Below are positions 12,275 to 25,000 of a DNA stretch of 64,000 bases, in pieces; within the stretch, counting starts at the first letter, position 1; each line of letters starts with the position of its first letter. Below the pieces are notes generated by a model. That model did no database searches. It was not told the origin of the DNA and saw only the letters and a list, made by a program, of their open reading frames with translations. Origin of the DNA: Hypoxylon rubiginosum (taxonomy: Eukaryota > Ascomycota > Sordariomycetes > Xylariales > Hypoxylaceae); contig CADCXA010000025.1 of the NCBI GenBank assembly GCA_902806565.1, positions 2,728,001-2,792,000 of the forward strand, written 5' to 3'. The translations under genes were made by a program, and so were the position numbers.

Positions 12275-13784
12275 TCAATTCTCCAGTCCGACGTGGACGT
12301 CCTCGTGCTTCTTCATCTTCGGTAGCTCCTGCAATGCATCGCCAATAATGGTCATGGCCTTCCGAAGCTGTGCTTCCGAGATGACCAATGGCGGCGCAAA
12401 TCGGATGATGTTCCCATGGGTTGGTTTAGCCTGATGTCCGCGTAAGCTAACTGTTACAATATTGCAAAAGAAAATAATATGAGCGTATGCCCTAGCCTTA
12501 CCAGAAGTCCTCTTTCCTTCAGGAGAAGGCACAGGTCCCAAGCTGAGTGACCATTTGTTTTTGATTCGTCGATCACGACGGCATTGAGTAGCCCCTTTCC
12601 GCGGATCGTCTTGACGACGGGTGAATTAAATGACGCTAGACCACCGCGAAACATGTTACCAAGCTTCTCAGCCTTCTGGGTAAGCTGTTCCTCTTCCATG
12701 AGCTCAAGAGCACGTATAGAGACAGCGCAGCCAAGTGGGTTTCCGCCGTACGTCGAGCCGTGCGTGCCAGGCTCGACGACAAGCATAATCTCTTTACTGC
12801 TAAGGACGCAGCTGACTGGATACATTCCACCAGAGATGGCTTTCCCCAAAGTAATCATGTCTGGCTTGATACCTGACCACTCAGAACATAGCATCCGCCC
12901 CGTGCGACCGATACCTGTCTGGATCTCATCACAGATCATAAGAACGTTGTGCTTCTTGCAGAGCGCATGTACCTTGACCAAGTAATCATCATCGGGGACT
13001 ACTACTCCCGCCTCACCCTGAATAGGCTCGACGATGAATGCCGCAGTCTCCCGTCCGTGCGCCTCGAACACCTCCTCCAAATCGGCGGCGTTGTTGTACC
13101 GAATAGGCTTGCCGGTCGACGGGGAAACGGCACCGATGTTGGGAACGTACGGACCGTAGTTGTCTTTCGACTCCGGGTCGGTTGATAGGGAAACGGCCGT
13201 CATCTATCGACGGTGTTAGAAAGGCAATCACCGTCGGTGATTAAGAAATTAGAAAGAAAGAAGGAAGAAAAAATTCATACTGTCCGGCCGTGGAAGTTCT
13301 CCTCGGCTCCAAAGACCCAGGCCTTATCCTGGGGAACTCCCTTGACCTTGTACGCCCATTTCCTTGCAATCTTTATAGCCGTCTCTACGGCTTCGGCACC
13401 TGTGTTCATTGGCAGGACCATGTCGTACCCAAACATCGTCTGCACCTTTTCCGCCCATTTGGGAAAGACGTCATTGTGAAACGCCCTAGAGCTCAAGGTC
13501 AATCTTCCGGCCTGTTCAGTCAGGGCCTTTACCAGCTCTGGGTGGCAATGCCCTTGATTCACAGCGCTGTAGGCGGAAAGGAAGTCAATGTAGTGCTTGC
13601 CTTCCGGGTCCCAGACATCGGCGCCTTGCGCACGCGCAAACACGACGGGAAGCGGGTGGTAATTGTGGGCCGCGTATTTGTTCTCGGCCTCAATCGCGCC
13701 CTCGGTCGACGAAGAATGGTATCGAGACGAAGTCGTCGTACCGTTGCCTGAGCGGGTAGTCGGACCATCTGCGTGAGGGGCCAT
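12275..13784 (-). CDS. Ornithine aminotransferase (PLP-dependent)
   Basis: Transfers the delta-amino group of ornithine to 2-oxoglutarate, giving glutamate semialdehyde; the arginine-to-proline/glutamate catabolic step (yeast CAR2, Aspergillus otaA). Three exons: 13784-13281, 13203-12502 and 12430-12275, with phase-0 introns of 77 and 71 bp; 453 residues, normal for the family. Class-III aminotransferase landmarks include [14 protein letters not shown] across the first junction, the PLP-contacting ICDEIQTG (Asp near 260) and the Schiff-base lysine near 289 in TLGKAISGG. The ending [17 protein letters not shown] restores the expected C-terminus and fixes the second acceptor. No mitochondrial presequence is obvious, consistent with the cytosolic fungal enzyme. 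It diverges from the GPI10-type gene. Confidence 0.95.
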
Positions 13785-15055
13785 GGCTGCGATGATAAGC
13801 TTACACCGGAAGAGATGGCAGGGAACAGTGTAGTGGGGGTGGATTCAATCCTTGGCTCAGAAGAAGAAATGGGTATGAAGTCAAACCTATTGCTACAATA
13901 GGACTCGAGTCGTGAGAGAGGAATACAACTTTCTTGAGGAAAGAAAGAAGTCAAAAGATGAAAAAGTCGAAAGTGTTTGATCACAACAGAAGAAGATAAA
14001 AGAGAAAAAAGACAAGAGACAAGGCGGGGCGAATCTGAGGTCAGGATAGTGTTGGTATGTTGGTACGTAATAAGAAAAGGGCGAGTGATAGCCACTAAAC
14101 CCCTAAGTGCAAGTCGAAGCGGCTCATCCAGTCGCGACGCTGCGATGATGACAGGTTTGCCCCGGATATGAAGTCCGTCCCAGTGGTCACATGGGATGCG
14201 GTGAAGGTGATTCCGGTACCGTGCCGAAGCAAAGCGCAAGCGAACAAGGACAAGGAAAGATGGTGCCCTTTTTATTTTTGTACGAGGATGTTGCTAGTGG
14301 ACTGGTGGACTGGTGGACTGATGGACTAAAGGACTAGAGGTTTTGGCGAAGTCATACCATAAACTCGCCAAACTCGAAGACACCCCCCGGATACCGTTAC
14401 AGGGTCAAGAAATCCAAAGAGGAATCGAAAGAAATGACACAGATGACAAGAATGACAAGAGGCGGCTGCAGTGGAAGGCGTCCGCCGAGCCCGGAGCGAG
14501 TCGCGGTAGCCGAAGAATCTTCAATCGCCGGCCAATCACATGAGACACATTGTCAAGAGAACCAATGGTGTTGACGAGAATTTAAGTGATTTAATGTCGT
14601 GGGGGTGGTACCCGACGCTGCTTGGTGAGAAACGTGTGCTTGGCGGCGAAACCGTAAACGTGAAAATGAGGTCATATGAAGTTATTCGACTATCGCGTCT
14701 GTAGATTAATTTAGGTACGATTCATTATGTGCTTACCGGGTCATTTGGTTATTGGGGTCAGCCTCACTAGCCTCAATGCAGAGAAGAGCTACAGAATGGC
14801 AAAACCGAGAGCAGCTGAGGCCAACTGCTTAACAGCTGTCCCTCACCAAACCATCCCATCAAACCTGCAACGTCTCGATACGGACAGCTCCGAGAAATCC
14901 AAATTCGGGTTGACCAAGTTGCTATTAGATCCAATCATCACAACAGATGCCAGGTAGCCTCAATTTGTCTATTTATATTTTCCCATTACATATTTACTGT
15001 TCGTCTTAATTCAAAGTAAATGTTGTAAAATGGATACCTAGTATAAGACCTTAAG
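13785..15055. other. Divergent promoter region of OAT and GPI10
   Basis: Contains both 5' leaders. The first 250 bases upstream of the aminotransferase are strongly pyrimidine-rich on its coding strand, a feature common in fungal promoters. A short ggactggtggact-type repeat lies near 14.30 kb. No gene is supported between the two starts; the open frames show no family resemblance. Confidence 0.6.
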
Positions 15056-17233
15056 ATGAGCTCAGGAAAAAAGTCGACGGCCAAAGCGCCCACTGTGGCT
15101 ACGAGAAGCCCCTTAAAGAGCCGTGTAGCTATTCTAGCCATCGTTGAGGCTCGAGAGGCGCTAGCTGTTATCTTCGCCGTCCGCCTCGTAAATGCTCTTT
15201 GCGTCCGTACCTTCTTCCAACCGGACGAGTATTTCCAAGCCCTCGAGCCAGCATGGCGTATGGTCTTTGGGGAAGATAGTGGTGCATGGTTAACCTGGGT
15301 GCGTAGGCTGCGATATAGCCCCCCCTCCCCTGAATTATACTTCTTTTTCCCTTATTATACTCAGCATAACAATGAACACAAGCTAATTTATATAAAAAAG
15401 GAATGGCAACACCAGATCCGCTCCTCGCTTCACCCCGCGGTGTTTGCCTTTGGGTACTGGCTCGTTGAGAACTTCTTCGGACCTGGAATTGCCCCAAAGG
15501 CCAAGGCTAAGTGGCTCATAGCGGCACCCAAGATCTTACAAACTGGGTTTGCTTCCTTGAGCGATTGGTACTCGTGGAGGCTCGCCGAGAAATTATACGG
15601 CCATGGAAGTGTTGCTGCCTGGTCTGTTGTGAGTCCTTTTGGCCCCCCCCTTGTGACGTTGACTCATACACTCGTTACTCACACCTATGTGTTAGTTGCT
15701 GATGACCTTGCTAAACCCTTGGCAATGGTATACTGCGACGAGGACATTCTCTAATTGCTTCGAGACTACCCTAACGGCAATGGCTCTTTACTATTGGCCT
15801 TGGGAGCTACTTGGCACTGAAGACGACGGGAATGCTGGGTCTAAATACTCGACAGTTCCACTCTTCGGGACCTGGAATCAGATCAATAGGTATGCCTTTA
15901 CACTTGGAAGACAAGAATACTACGTTTGGTGTTAACATCTACATCATTAGGTTCCGACTGTCTCTAGTACTAGCTGCATTTGCTGTTCTTTTACGCCCAA
16001 CCAATATCCTTATATGGTTGGCGATAGGTACACTTACTCTAACTCGAGCTACCCTCGGTGGAAAGTCACCGCTTACTCGAAGCAACCTGCTCGTCATTTA
16101 TAGGGAGGTACTTCTTTGCGGGTAGGTACATCGTATATCAATTTCCTTCTTAACATTCTAACTCTTATAGGTCGTTTGTCCTCGGGTTGTCTCTATTGGC
16201 CGACCGTCAGTATTACGGGGAGTGGACATTCCCCCCCTTGACATTTCTACACGTCAATGTCGCTCAGGACCTCGCCGCCTTCTATGGGCAGAATGACTGG
16301 CACTACTATCTCTCTCAGGGCATACCCCTATTATGCACCACCATCACCCCGTTTGTCCTAAAGGGCCTCTTCAAGTCTCTCGACGCAGAGAAATCGAACT
16401 GGCCAGTCACCACGTCTAACGCACTAAAAGCCTTGACCTTCACGGTTTTCACTAACATAGCGTCCCTGTCATTTGTTTCCCACAAGGAAGTCCGCTTCAT
16501 TACGCCTCTCTTGCCAGCATTCCACATCCTAGCTGCGCCTCACATAACATCTTTCTTCACAAGCGTCTCCGATGTCGCCGCCTCTGCTCGTCCGGCATCG
16601 ACTCTAGGCTGGAAGCGGACGCCCCTGCTAGCGGGCGGCTTGCTCGTCAACGCCGTCATCGGCGGCTACCTCTCCTACTTCCACGCCGCGGCGCCCGTCC
16701 AGGTCGTCGACTTCCTGCGCGCCGAGTTCGAGACCGTCCACCCGAAGCACCTCGCCCTCCCGCGCCCAACCAACGCCACCGCCGACCACGACTTCGAGCA
16801 GGAGCTCTTCGCGCTCTTCCTCACGCCGTGCCACGCCACCCCCTGGCGCTCGCACCTCGTGTACCCGGACCTGCGGGCCCGCGCCCTCGCGTGCGAGCCC
16901 CCCGTCGACACCGCGCCCAAGTCGCTCGAGCGCCGCGCGTACCGCGACGAGACGCGCCGCTTCTTCGACGACCAGCTCGGCTTCCTGCGGGACCTGTGGC
17001 CCGGCGACCGCCCCGGCGAGGACATGGCCCGGTACGTCGTCGGGTACGAGGGCGTGGGACCCGCGCTGCGACGGTACTTCGACCCCGCGGGCCCCGGCGC
17101 CCGCCACAAGGTCCAGCTGCGGGAGGTCTGGAGCGCGTGGAACGGGCTCTTCACCGACGACGAGAGGAAGGCCGGGCGCTTGGTCGTGTGGGCTACCGGG
17201 TACTACGATTACGTGTTGCCCGTCGAGCCTTGA
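15056..17233 (+). CDS. GPI10: GPI mannosyltransferase III (GT22 family, Gpi10/PIG-B)
   Basis: ER membrane enzyme that adds the third mannose to the GPI anchor precursor, using dolichol-phosphate mannose. Five exons: 15056-15298, 15401-15628, 15696-15889, 15951-16121 and 16171-17233; introns of 102, 67, 61 and 49 bp; 632 residues. The GT22 acidic motif FFQPDEYFQ sits near 53-61 just after the first membrane segment. NPWQWY with [20 protein letters not shown] (about 320-329) and HKEVRF (383-388) follow in the order expected for Gpi10/PIG-B rather than Alg9, Alg12 or Smp3. Several hydrophobic segments span the protein. From about 16.6 kb to the stop, codons become almost entirely G/C-ending, in contrast to the AT-richer first exons. 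It converges on the cullin-4 gene. Confidence 0.93.
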
Positions 17234-17893
17234 GCAGCACGAGATGTTTGTTATAGCATGTGGGTGGGGATGTAGATATCAAAGGTGATCGATGTGATGT
17301 ACACAAGCATCTAGCGCAGGATCTGTCTATAGGAAGGATATTTACCTTCTCATGAAACTCTGGCAGACCTATTAGTGGGAACACAGCTTCAGATATCTAC
17401 CTCTATATCTACCTCTCTTTTGAGATTCCTATGAATAATGCATACATATGTATCTACTAATCGGGATCTCGCTTTAGTACGGCATATGGTGACGCTACTA
17501 GCATAAAGGTGTGTCATGATCATAATCCCTAGAGTTCACTAGTCACCATCGCCTCTCCTAGCCTCCCCCTTGTAGAAGGGCATTGTGGAAAGTCGCGATA
17601 CAATTGCCTGTTAAGGAAAATCTTTAACCGACATGTGGGACAAAAACAACGACCTAGCCTGAATCGTGTTCATTCAAGCATGAGCTACGAGAACGCTTAG
17701 CTAGGTAGGTAGGCTTCTCCAACTTCCCCTAATATCATCGATCGAAGTAGCTGAGCTCATAGCTAACAACCACTAACTACCCGGGTCAGCCTCCTTGGCT
17801 CGTCGGTTTCTATGCATCCATCATGAGATTTCCAGTTCAATAACACTCGAAAATCCGTAGCCAATTCCCACAACCCAACCTCCAAGTCGGGAC
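17234..17893. other. Convergent 3' flank between GPI10 and cullin-4
   Basis: 660 bp between two stop codons facing each other. It is AT-richer than its neighbours and should hold both 3' untranslated regions and polyadenylation sites. I see no further gene. Confidence 0.6.
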
Positions 17894-20582
17894 TTAGGCT
17901 AGATACGTATACGCGCCTCCTTCCCGCTCGAGGTAATCCTTCTCGATCAGCCTAAAACTAGAAGTTAGCACAGTTTTACAATAGAAATTTTCATCGAGTA
18001 TTGACTTGACTTACTTCTCGATGTTCTTCTTAATCTCGGCGGGCTCGATGGCTCCGCGGCTCTTGGTCTGGTTGATGACCTCGGCGACGAGGTTGGCGTG
18101 GGTCATGGTCTTGCGGCTCTTCATGATCCTCACGATCGCGGCCTGGCACTCAAACTGTCTGTCCTGAGCAACCCGTTCGTGCGTCTCTTGGTTCTCTTCC
18201 TTGGTTTCCTTCAGCTGGATCTGGTTGATCTTTACACGATACTTAGGATCCGTAAAGGTCTTGTTGACCGTGAAGGTGTCGGTCGGGTGCACATCCCTCC
18301 CCTTGGGACGTTTGGTGAGGACACGGATTTTCCCGCACGCTAGAGACTGCAAAGTACGGTCGAGATCGGGTCCGCTCAAGCCGCTATTATCTGCTATCTG
18401 CTGATATGCGAGGAATCCGTCTGGTTGATTCTCAATTTGGTTGAACAAGGTTAGCACGACGGCCTGGTAGGCACTAACAAGCAGTTCCTTCGACCCCTTG
18501 TTGAAGCGAGCTTTGACGACGCAATGAGCAAGCGAATGTTTCCATGTGAGACGTCGTCCTGTATGCTTGTTGATATAGTACGCCTCGAAACGCTCGATTT
18601 GCGTCGCAACATCGTCAGGTAACGAAAGCTGAGTATCCGGATACGTTGGCCACGCTGCCGCAGACAAGATATTCACGCTCAGATCCAAGCTGCTCTTGGC
18701 ATGTCCATTACCCTCGCACCAAGATTTATACGAAGTCATCTCGTCACGCGCAATCTGTTGATCCTTGAACATCTGTTCCAGGTTATGAGTAAAGTTGGAA
18801 CCACACTCATTCTTGAGCTTTGCGAGCATGCTTCTTTCTGCGTCCGCACTAGCACTCCGACCCATGAGGAGTCGTCGGGCTAAATCCTGTTTGTAGAAGG
18901 CTTCGAAGACATCCTTGCCTTCGATGAACCGGAACAGCTCGAGAGCTTGATCTAGCTGGCGGTCCAATTCAGCATCTTCGTCACCCGTGGCAGCTTGTCC
19001 ACTCCGTTGAGCATCGATGCGGTCTTTGGTGTCGGATAGCAGCGACTTTGGCAGTGTTTTCAGCCCACCCCTGAGTAACATGTCGATGTATTTCGCAATC
19101 ATCTCCCCAACTTTGGAGGTCCCAGTCTTCCATGAAGACATGACTTTTTTGTCATTGATGAAACTACCGAATGCCTGTCTCATGCTGTACGTGAATTCGT
19201 CGTCTCTGTTAAAAGCGTCTCGGATCATGAGGTCCAAAGACCTTCTAAACTCGAGTAACCGGACCACCATCTCGTCGCCTCTGGAGGTATCGTTTACGAT
19301 TGCGGAGCCCGCCTCCTTGATATATTCTTCCCATGGCTGTTTTAACCTCTTCTGTATATCTGACAATCGTAAGAGATCATACAGAGCCTTCATAGATTCC
19401 AAAGCATTCTCGTCAAGGAGCTTGTTGATGCTACCGCCATCGAGCAGCTTCTCAGAATAGTTGTTGATCAACAAGAAATGCGCATCATCCATCATCTGTC
19501 TTTTTGTAGTGCTGTCGAAATTGTATGCATTGCAACGGTAGTCTTCTCGCGCAAGCAGCTTTTCACAACCAGAGATGTAACTCTTCAATGATGCGCTACT
19601 CTGCTCCTCGGCGAACTCTTCGTAGTATCGCTTTGAGGCCTTCAAAAACCGCGGCTCGAAGGACTTCCCATAAATGTTCAAGACATGTAGCATTGAGATG
19701 GAATCGCGTAGCAGGGCAGGGTCAAATCGAGTATCGCCTCTTCGGTCATAGTCCACAAGATCACACATCCCATCGAGCGTCTTGACACCTGGGTTGAAGC
19801 CTTGCGAAGAAACGAACACTATCCGTCTGAACAGCGTTATGGCCATGTCGTTGATTTGCTGGAAGTCCTTGTTGCTCAGTAGAAACGATCGATCGAGGTA
19901 GCTGAATACTGAACGGATTGTAGTCTGAGAGCATATTAGGATTTGTAGGAGTTTGACAGCAGCGCATAACACTTACCGACTGGGCATTCCATATAACCCA
20001 GTGCTTGTAGGTACTTCTCAACATGTCAATATTAGACGAGCCAGCCTCCGCCTGTATAGACCGGCGAACATCGTTCTTTATATAGGTCTCGCATCGTTCC
20101 CGTAGCGTCTCGTACAGTTCTTTAGATACGCCATGCCTACAGAGATCCTCAACTCCCCTATAAAGTCTTTCTAGCGGTTGCCGGGGTTGTTTCTGCTCGA
20201 ATATGGCCTGGAGAGCCTCGACTAACTCTTGCTTTGTGGCATCGTAATATTTCGCGAGGTCGTTCGCTTGCGAAGTGGTGCGCAGGTTTTTGATGACGAG
20301 CTTCTTTGCGCCCTTGTGAGGTTGGAAGGCAGTCGGAGGTCTCGTCAAGTCGACGATCTCTAGTCGTTTCCCCAGCACTTTGCTCATTCTCGAAACACCT
20401 TGGTCGGGATAGCTATTGAATTTGGGGCGTTTGTGATCAGGTCCAGACAACCGTTGGCTAGATTGCTGGACAGGTTGAGAGCTAGTGGTAGTGGTAGTGG
20501 TAGTGGTACCGGTACCGGTTGACTTGCGTTTCGACGGGATCGCAGATGGTCCGTCAGGTGGCGAGCTTGCCGGAGAATGCAT
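17894..20582 (-). CDS. Cullin-4 scaffold of CRL4 ubiquitin ligases
   Basis: Scaffold that holds DDB1-type substrate adaptors at its N-terminus and the RING protein Rbx1 at its C-terminus; in fungi it serves DNA repair and, in Neurospora, heterochromatin formation. Three exons: 20582-19977, 19924-18015 and 17951-17894, with introns of 52 and 63 bp; about 857 residues. Cullin-4 is indicated by KKLVIKNL near the N-terminus, the repeat pattern around YKHWVIWN, TTIRSVFSYLDRSF, and the end LIEKDYLERE...YLA supplied by the tiny last exon. The neddylation site is Lys 804 in IVRIMKSRKTM. The first ~80 residues are low-complexity (Thr, Ser, Pro). I took the ATG at 20582; the frame stays open to 20603 and an upstream coding exon cannot be excluded. 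A perfect CACGTG box lies 119 bp upstream. Confidence 0.93.
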
Positions 20583-22053
20583 GGGCCCAGTGAGGCCCTG
20601 CAACTACATGAATAGTTACACGAGCCAGATAAATGAATGCCGGAAGTGGTGGATGGTGTAGGGTGTGGATTAATTCTTAATCTCGGTCGCAATAATCAAA
20701 CACGTGGGTGACGATGTTGGAAAGATGAACTGGAGATCGTGGGGGAGACGGTCGAAATGGTCAAAATGTTAGATACGTCGTGTTGTTATCGCGGGAGCTC
20801 GCATCAATCGATAGGTTAGCAGGTTAAGTGTTCCCTGTATTGGTGGACGGCATACCTAATCCAGTGGGACGCGTTAGGTACTTTAGTCACAGTACTTTAA
20901 CAGGCACATTAGGTACCTTGAATACGTACATAGGTAAAATTGAGTGGTGGGCAGTGATGCAGCTGAGCAAATCGGGCTTAAAAATGGCGGGGCTTAAATC
21001 CGCTTCAGCAACTTCCAGCGTCGAAATGTGGGGAATCACAAGTACCGTATCTTAACCCGGCTTTGTTCAATATCCCATGCGTCTACTTTACTGCATGGAA
21101 GATTCCCGTTCCATTCGCTTTAGTTGGGACGCATGGAACCAGCTAGGTATTATGCGAGCTGTCATATGATATAGTGCATGAATATGTACCTACGTGTAAT
21201 AGTGTATGTAGACAAAGTATGTATTTCTAACTGCTAACAAACTAACAGGCTAGCTTTGGACAGAACAGATTCTAACAATTTACTCTTTTTAAAGTGTTGG
21301 CACTTGCAAATGTAAGTTATCAATAAGTAGGTAGATATAAAAAAGATGAATGAGCATATCAACATATCTGATATCTGACTACTTAGACTCTTGCTAAATT
21401 GAAGATTAAAGCTGCTCCCCCCTTTATCTAGGTACATGTAGGTATAGACACATAACCTAGAACTATCACAACTATTAATACTAGTGAACATGTATGACAA
21501 TAGTAACTAAATCATAGAAGTCTAAGATTTGAGTTGTAAGCGTTTCAGAGAACTTAAGTTAACATAGTCAAATCATCGAGTCTCTATAAAGTGGAACCTT
21601 GTCTGTCTCCTTTACACAAAGTTCTAGAACCCGAGCTCGGCCGAATCTGCGAGTTTGAGGCAAAACAGCTACCAGGATCAGCTTACCTGCCTCATTAACA
21701 TTTCACTATCTCACTATCTCCAGGCAGACAAGCTTGACAAACAGCTACCATATAATAGGTTGTATGGGCTTAGGGGCTCTCGAAACTCCGAAATTTCCCA
21801 CCGCTTCTCTGGATCCTCCACTTAAATTCTTTCTAGAAACTAAAACTACATACTACATACATCACCACTGGGGGTCTCGGATTCTTACTAATCAACTAAA
21901 TCATCGGTTATCAATCCTCATATTCCCTTTTTAAGTTCCGTCAACATCGCATCCTATTGCGCAATTGGAATCCCTACCTACCTGGCCTACCAACGCTACC
22001 TTACCTATCTAGTACTATGACCTTTGTAATCCGGAAGTCAACTTAACGCGGTC
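20583..22053. other. Divergent promoter region of cullin-4 and the ABC transporter
   Basis: Intergenic DNA between divergent starts. It carries a CACGTG E-box at 20701-20706 close to cullin-4. The segment 21.2-21.6 kb is clearly AT-rich. I see no supportable gene. Confidence 0.55.
20701..20706. promoter_or_regulatory. CACGTG E-box
   Basis: Perfect palindromic CACGTG lies 119 bp upstream of the chosen cullin-4 start. Such boxes bind bHLH factors in fungi. A single 6-mer is weak evidence for function. Confidence 0.3.
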
Positions 22054-25000
22054 ATGCGATTCGGTGACCAATCCCAACAGGTCCTCCAATCGACCGGCTC
22101 CTTCACAGGCTACAGGCCTCTCCAAGAGCTCGGCAAAGGCTATCTCAGCGCGACAAAACACTTCCACCAGCCACTATGCGGCAATGAGGAAGGCTGGGGC
22201 CCTTTAAGTCCCTTCCGATATGACTTCACTCCGTGCTTTATCGACGTATGGGTATTTGCTGTTGCCGTCTTCGGTATTATCTGTGGAGGTCTAGCCGTAT
22301 GGTACATTCTACGCAAGCAGAAGCCTACCGAGATCTCTAAAGATTGGCACTTCTGGACAAAACAGGTACGCTTGAACATGTCTAAAACTTTGAGGAAAGG
22401 TGCTAATTGCTGTCTGTAGTCCCTGTTGGGTCTAATTATTGCCGATGTTGCCGTCCAGCTCGTTATCCAGATCATCAGTTTCCCAGGCGTTTGGCATGGC
22501 GACTTTCGAGTTCTCACGACCTTCCTTACTATCCTCTCGCTCGGCGTCATCTTCGCGATCCAATGGTTCGAATACGACCGCACGAGAAACGCGAACGGCG
22601 TTGTGTTATTTTATTGGCTGCTCCTTTTGATTGTCTACGCCGTCAAGCTGAGGTCCTTGGTGTCTCAGCAAATCTACGACACGAGCCTCCCGTACTTTAT
22701 AACCTACACCGTCGGCTTTGGTCTTTCCGCTATCGAGTTCGCCATCGAGTGGCTTTGGCCCAAGAGAACGAGCACATATGAGGCCTTGGTTGATGAGGAA
22801 GGGGAGGAATGCCCGGTGGAATACGCAACGATCTTCTCCCGTCTTACCTTCTCGTGGATGACACCGATGATGAAGCATGGATACAAGCAATATCTTACCG
22901 AGGAGGACCTTTGGGGGCTTTCCCCGAACGACAAGTCCTCCACGACGGGCGACAAGTTTGAAAAGGCGTGGAATTATGAACTGAAACATAGGGAACGCCC
23001 TTCTCTTTGGCTAGCCATGTTCCACGCCTACGGTGGGCCTTACCTTCTTGCCACTGCATTCAAGGTTGTCAATGATCTCGCTGCCTTCTCACAACCTCAA
23101 CTTTTACGTTTCCTGATCAGTTTTGTCGATTCCTATAGCGATGGCAAAGAGCCCCAGCCAGCCGTCAAGGGAGCGGCCATCGCAATCGCCATGTTTTTCG
23201 TTGCAATCTTGCAGACCGCTATGATTCATCAATATTTCCAGCTCACTTTTATCACGGGAATGCGCATCAAGTCAGGTCTAGCATCGGCTATCTATAAGAA
23301 ATCATTGAAACTTTCTAACGAAGGGAGATCTACGAAGACGACGGGCGATATTGTGAATTATATGGCTGTTGATGCACAGCGTCTTCAGGATTTGACTCAA
23401 TTTGCGCAGCAGCTTTGGTCAGCTCCATTCCAGATTGCTATCTGCATGATATCATTATACCAGCTTGTTGGATGGTCTATGCTGTCTGGCATTGCGGTGA
23501 TGCTCGTCATGATCCCCATCAATGGCTTCATCGCAAAGTTGATGAAGCGTCTACAGAAGGACCAGATGAAAAATAAGGACGCAAGGAGCCGTCTGATCGC
23601 CGAGATTATCAACAACATGAAGAGCATCAAGCTCTATGCTTGGAGCACGGCCTTCATGAACAAGCTCAACTATGTCAGAAACGACCTCGAGCTCAAGAAT
23701 CTACGCAAAATCGGCGCTAGCCAAGCGTTTGCCAACTTCACGTGGACCACCACTCCATTTTTAGTGTCTTGTTCTACCTTCGCCGTCTTCGTCTGGACAC
23801 GGGATATTCCATTAACGACTGAAATTGTCTTCCCCGCTCTTGCGTTATTCAATCTGCTCACGTTCCCGCTTGCTGTGTTACCCATGGTCATCACCTCTAT
23901 CATCGAAGCCAGCGTCGCCGTTGGCCGTTTGACGGAATTCTTCGTGGCCGAGGAAGTCCAGCCCGATGCGATCGCCATTGGTTCTGCAGCGGAAGAGCGA
24001 GGAGACGATGCGGTCATCATTCAGAATGGAACTTTCTCGTGGAATCGCCACGAGCCCAAAGATGTTCTCAGAGCTATCGATTTCGCAGGTCGCAAGGGAG
24101 AGCTCACGTGCGTGGTCGGCAGGGTTGGTTCTGGGAAGTCGTCCATTTTACAGAGCATCCTTGGTGATTTGTGGAAGGTGGAAGGTAATGTGCGCGTCCA
24201 GGGCACTGTAGCGTATGTCGCTCAGCAGCCGTGGATTATGAACGCGACTGTAAAGGAGAACATCATCTTTGGGCACCGATACGATTCAAATTTCTATGAA
24301 AAGACTGTCAAGGCGTGTGCGTTGCTTGCTGATTTTACACAACTGCCTGATGGGGATGAAACGTTCGTCGGCGAGAGGGGAATCTCCCTAAGTGGTGGTC
24401 AAAAGGCTCGTGTAGCTCTTGCGCGTGCAGTATATGCGCGAGCTGATATCTACTTGCTAGACGATTGTTTATCCGCTGTTGATTCCCATGTTGGCAAACA
24501 CATTATTGAGAATGTGTTGGGTTCAGAGGGTCTACTTAGCACCAAGTGTCGTGTCTTGGCTACAAATGCCATCAGCGTTCTCCCCGAAGCTGATTTCATA
24601 TATCAGATCAAGGACGGCGAGATTGTGGAGAGCGGGACATTCCGCCAGTTAATAGCTATGAAAGGAGGCATTGCAGAGCTCATGAAGTCTTCGGGCCAAG
24701 AATCCGGACCAGCATCTTCTGAAAGTAGTCCCGAGGGGTCAGGAAGCGAGACGTCCACATATATTGAACCGGACAACACTCAAGACAAGGAAGAGATTGA
24801 AGAAGCGCAAGAAGGCCTTGCTGAATTGGCGCCCATTAAGACCGGGCCCTCTTCAAGTTCGGCCGTGCAGAAGCGGACAGGTAGCATGTCGACCCTGAGA
24901 CGAGCAAGTGCAGCTAGCTTCAAAGGCCCTAGGGGAAAAGTTCGCGACGAGGAAGAGCCTGCTTCCAAGACTAAACAAGCTAAGGAGCACTCGGAGCAAG

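Noticed and set aside
16628..17154. Two 159-codon minus-strand frames opposite the end of GPI10
   Set aside because: They are mirror artefacts of the very GC-rich, stop-poor 3' part of GPI10, with Arg/Gly/Val/Glu-biased composition. The same applies to the frames at 56009-56870 in the permease and 39416-39820 in the DUF2841 gene.
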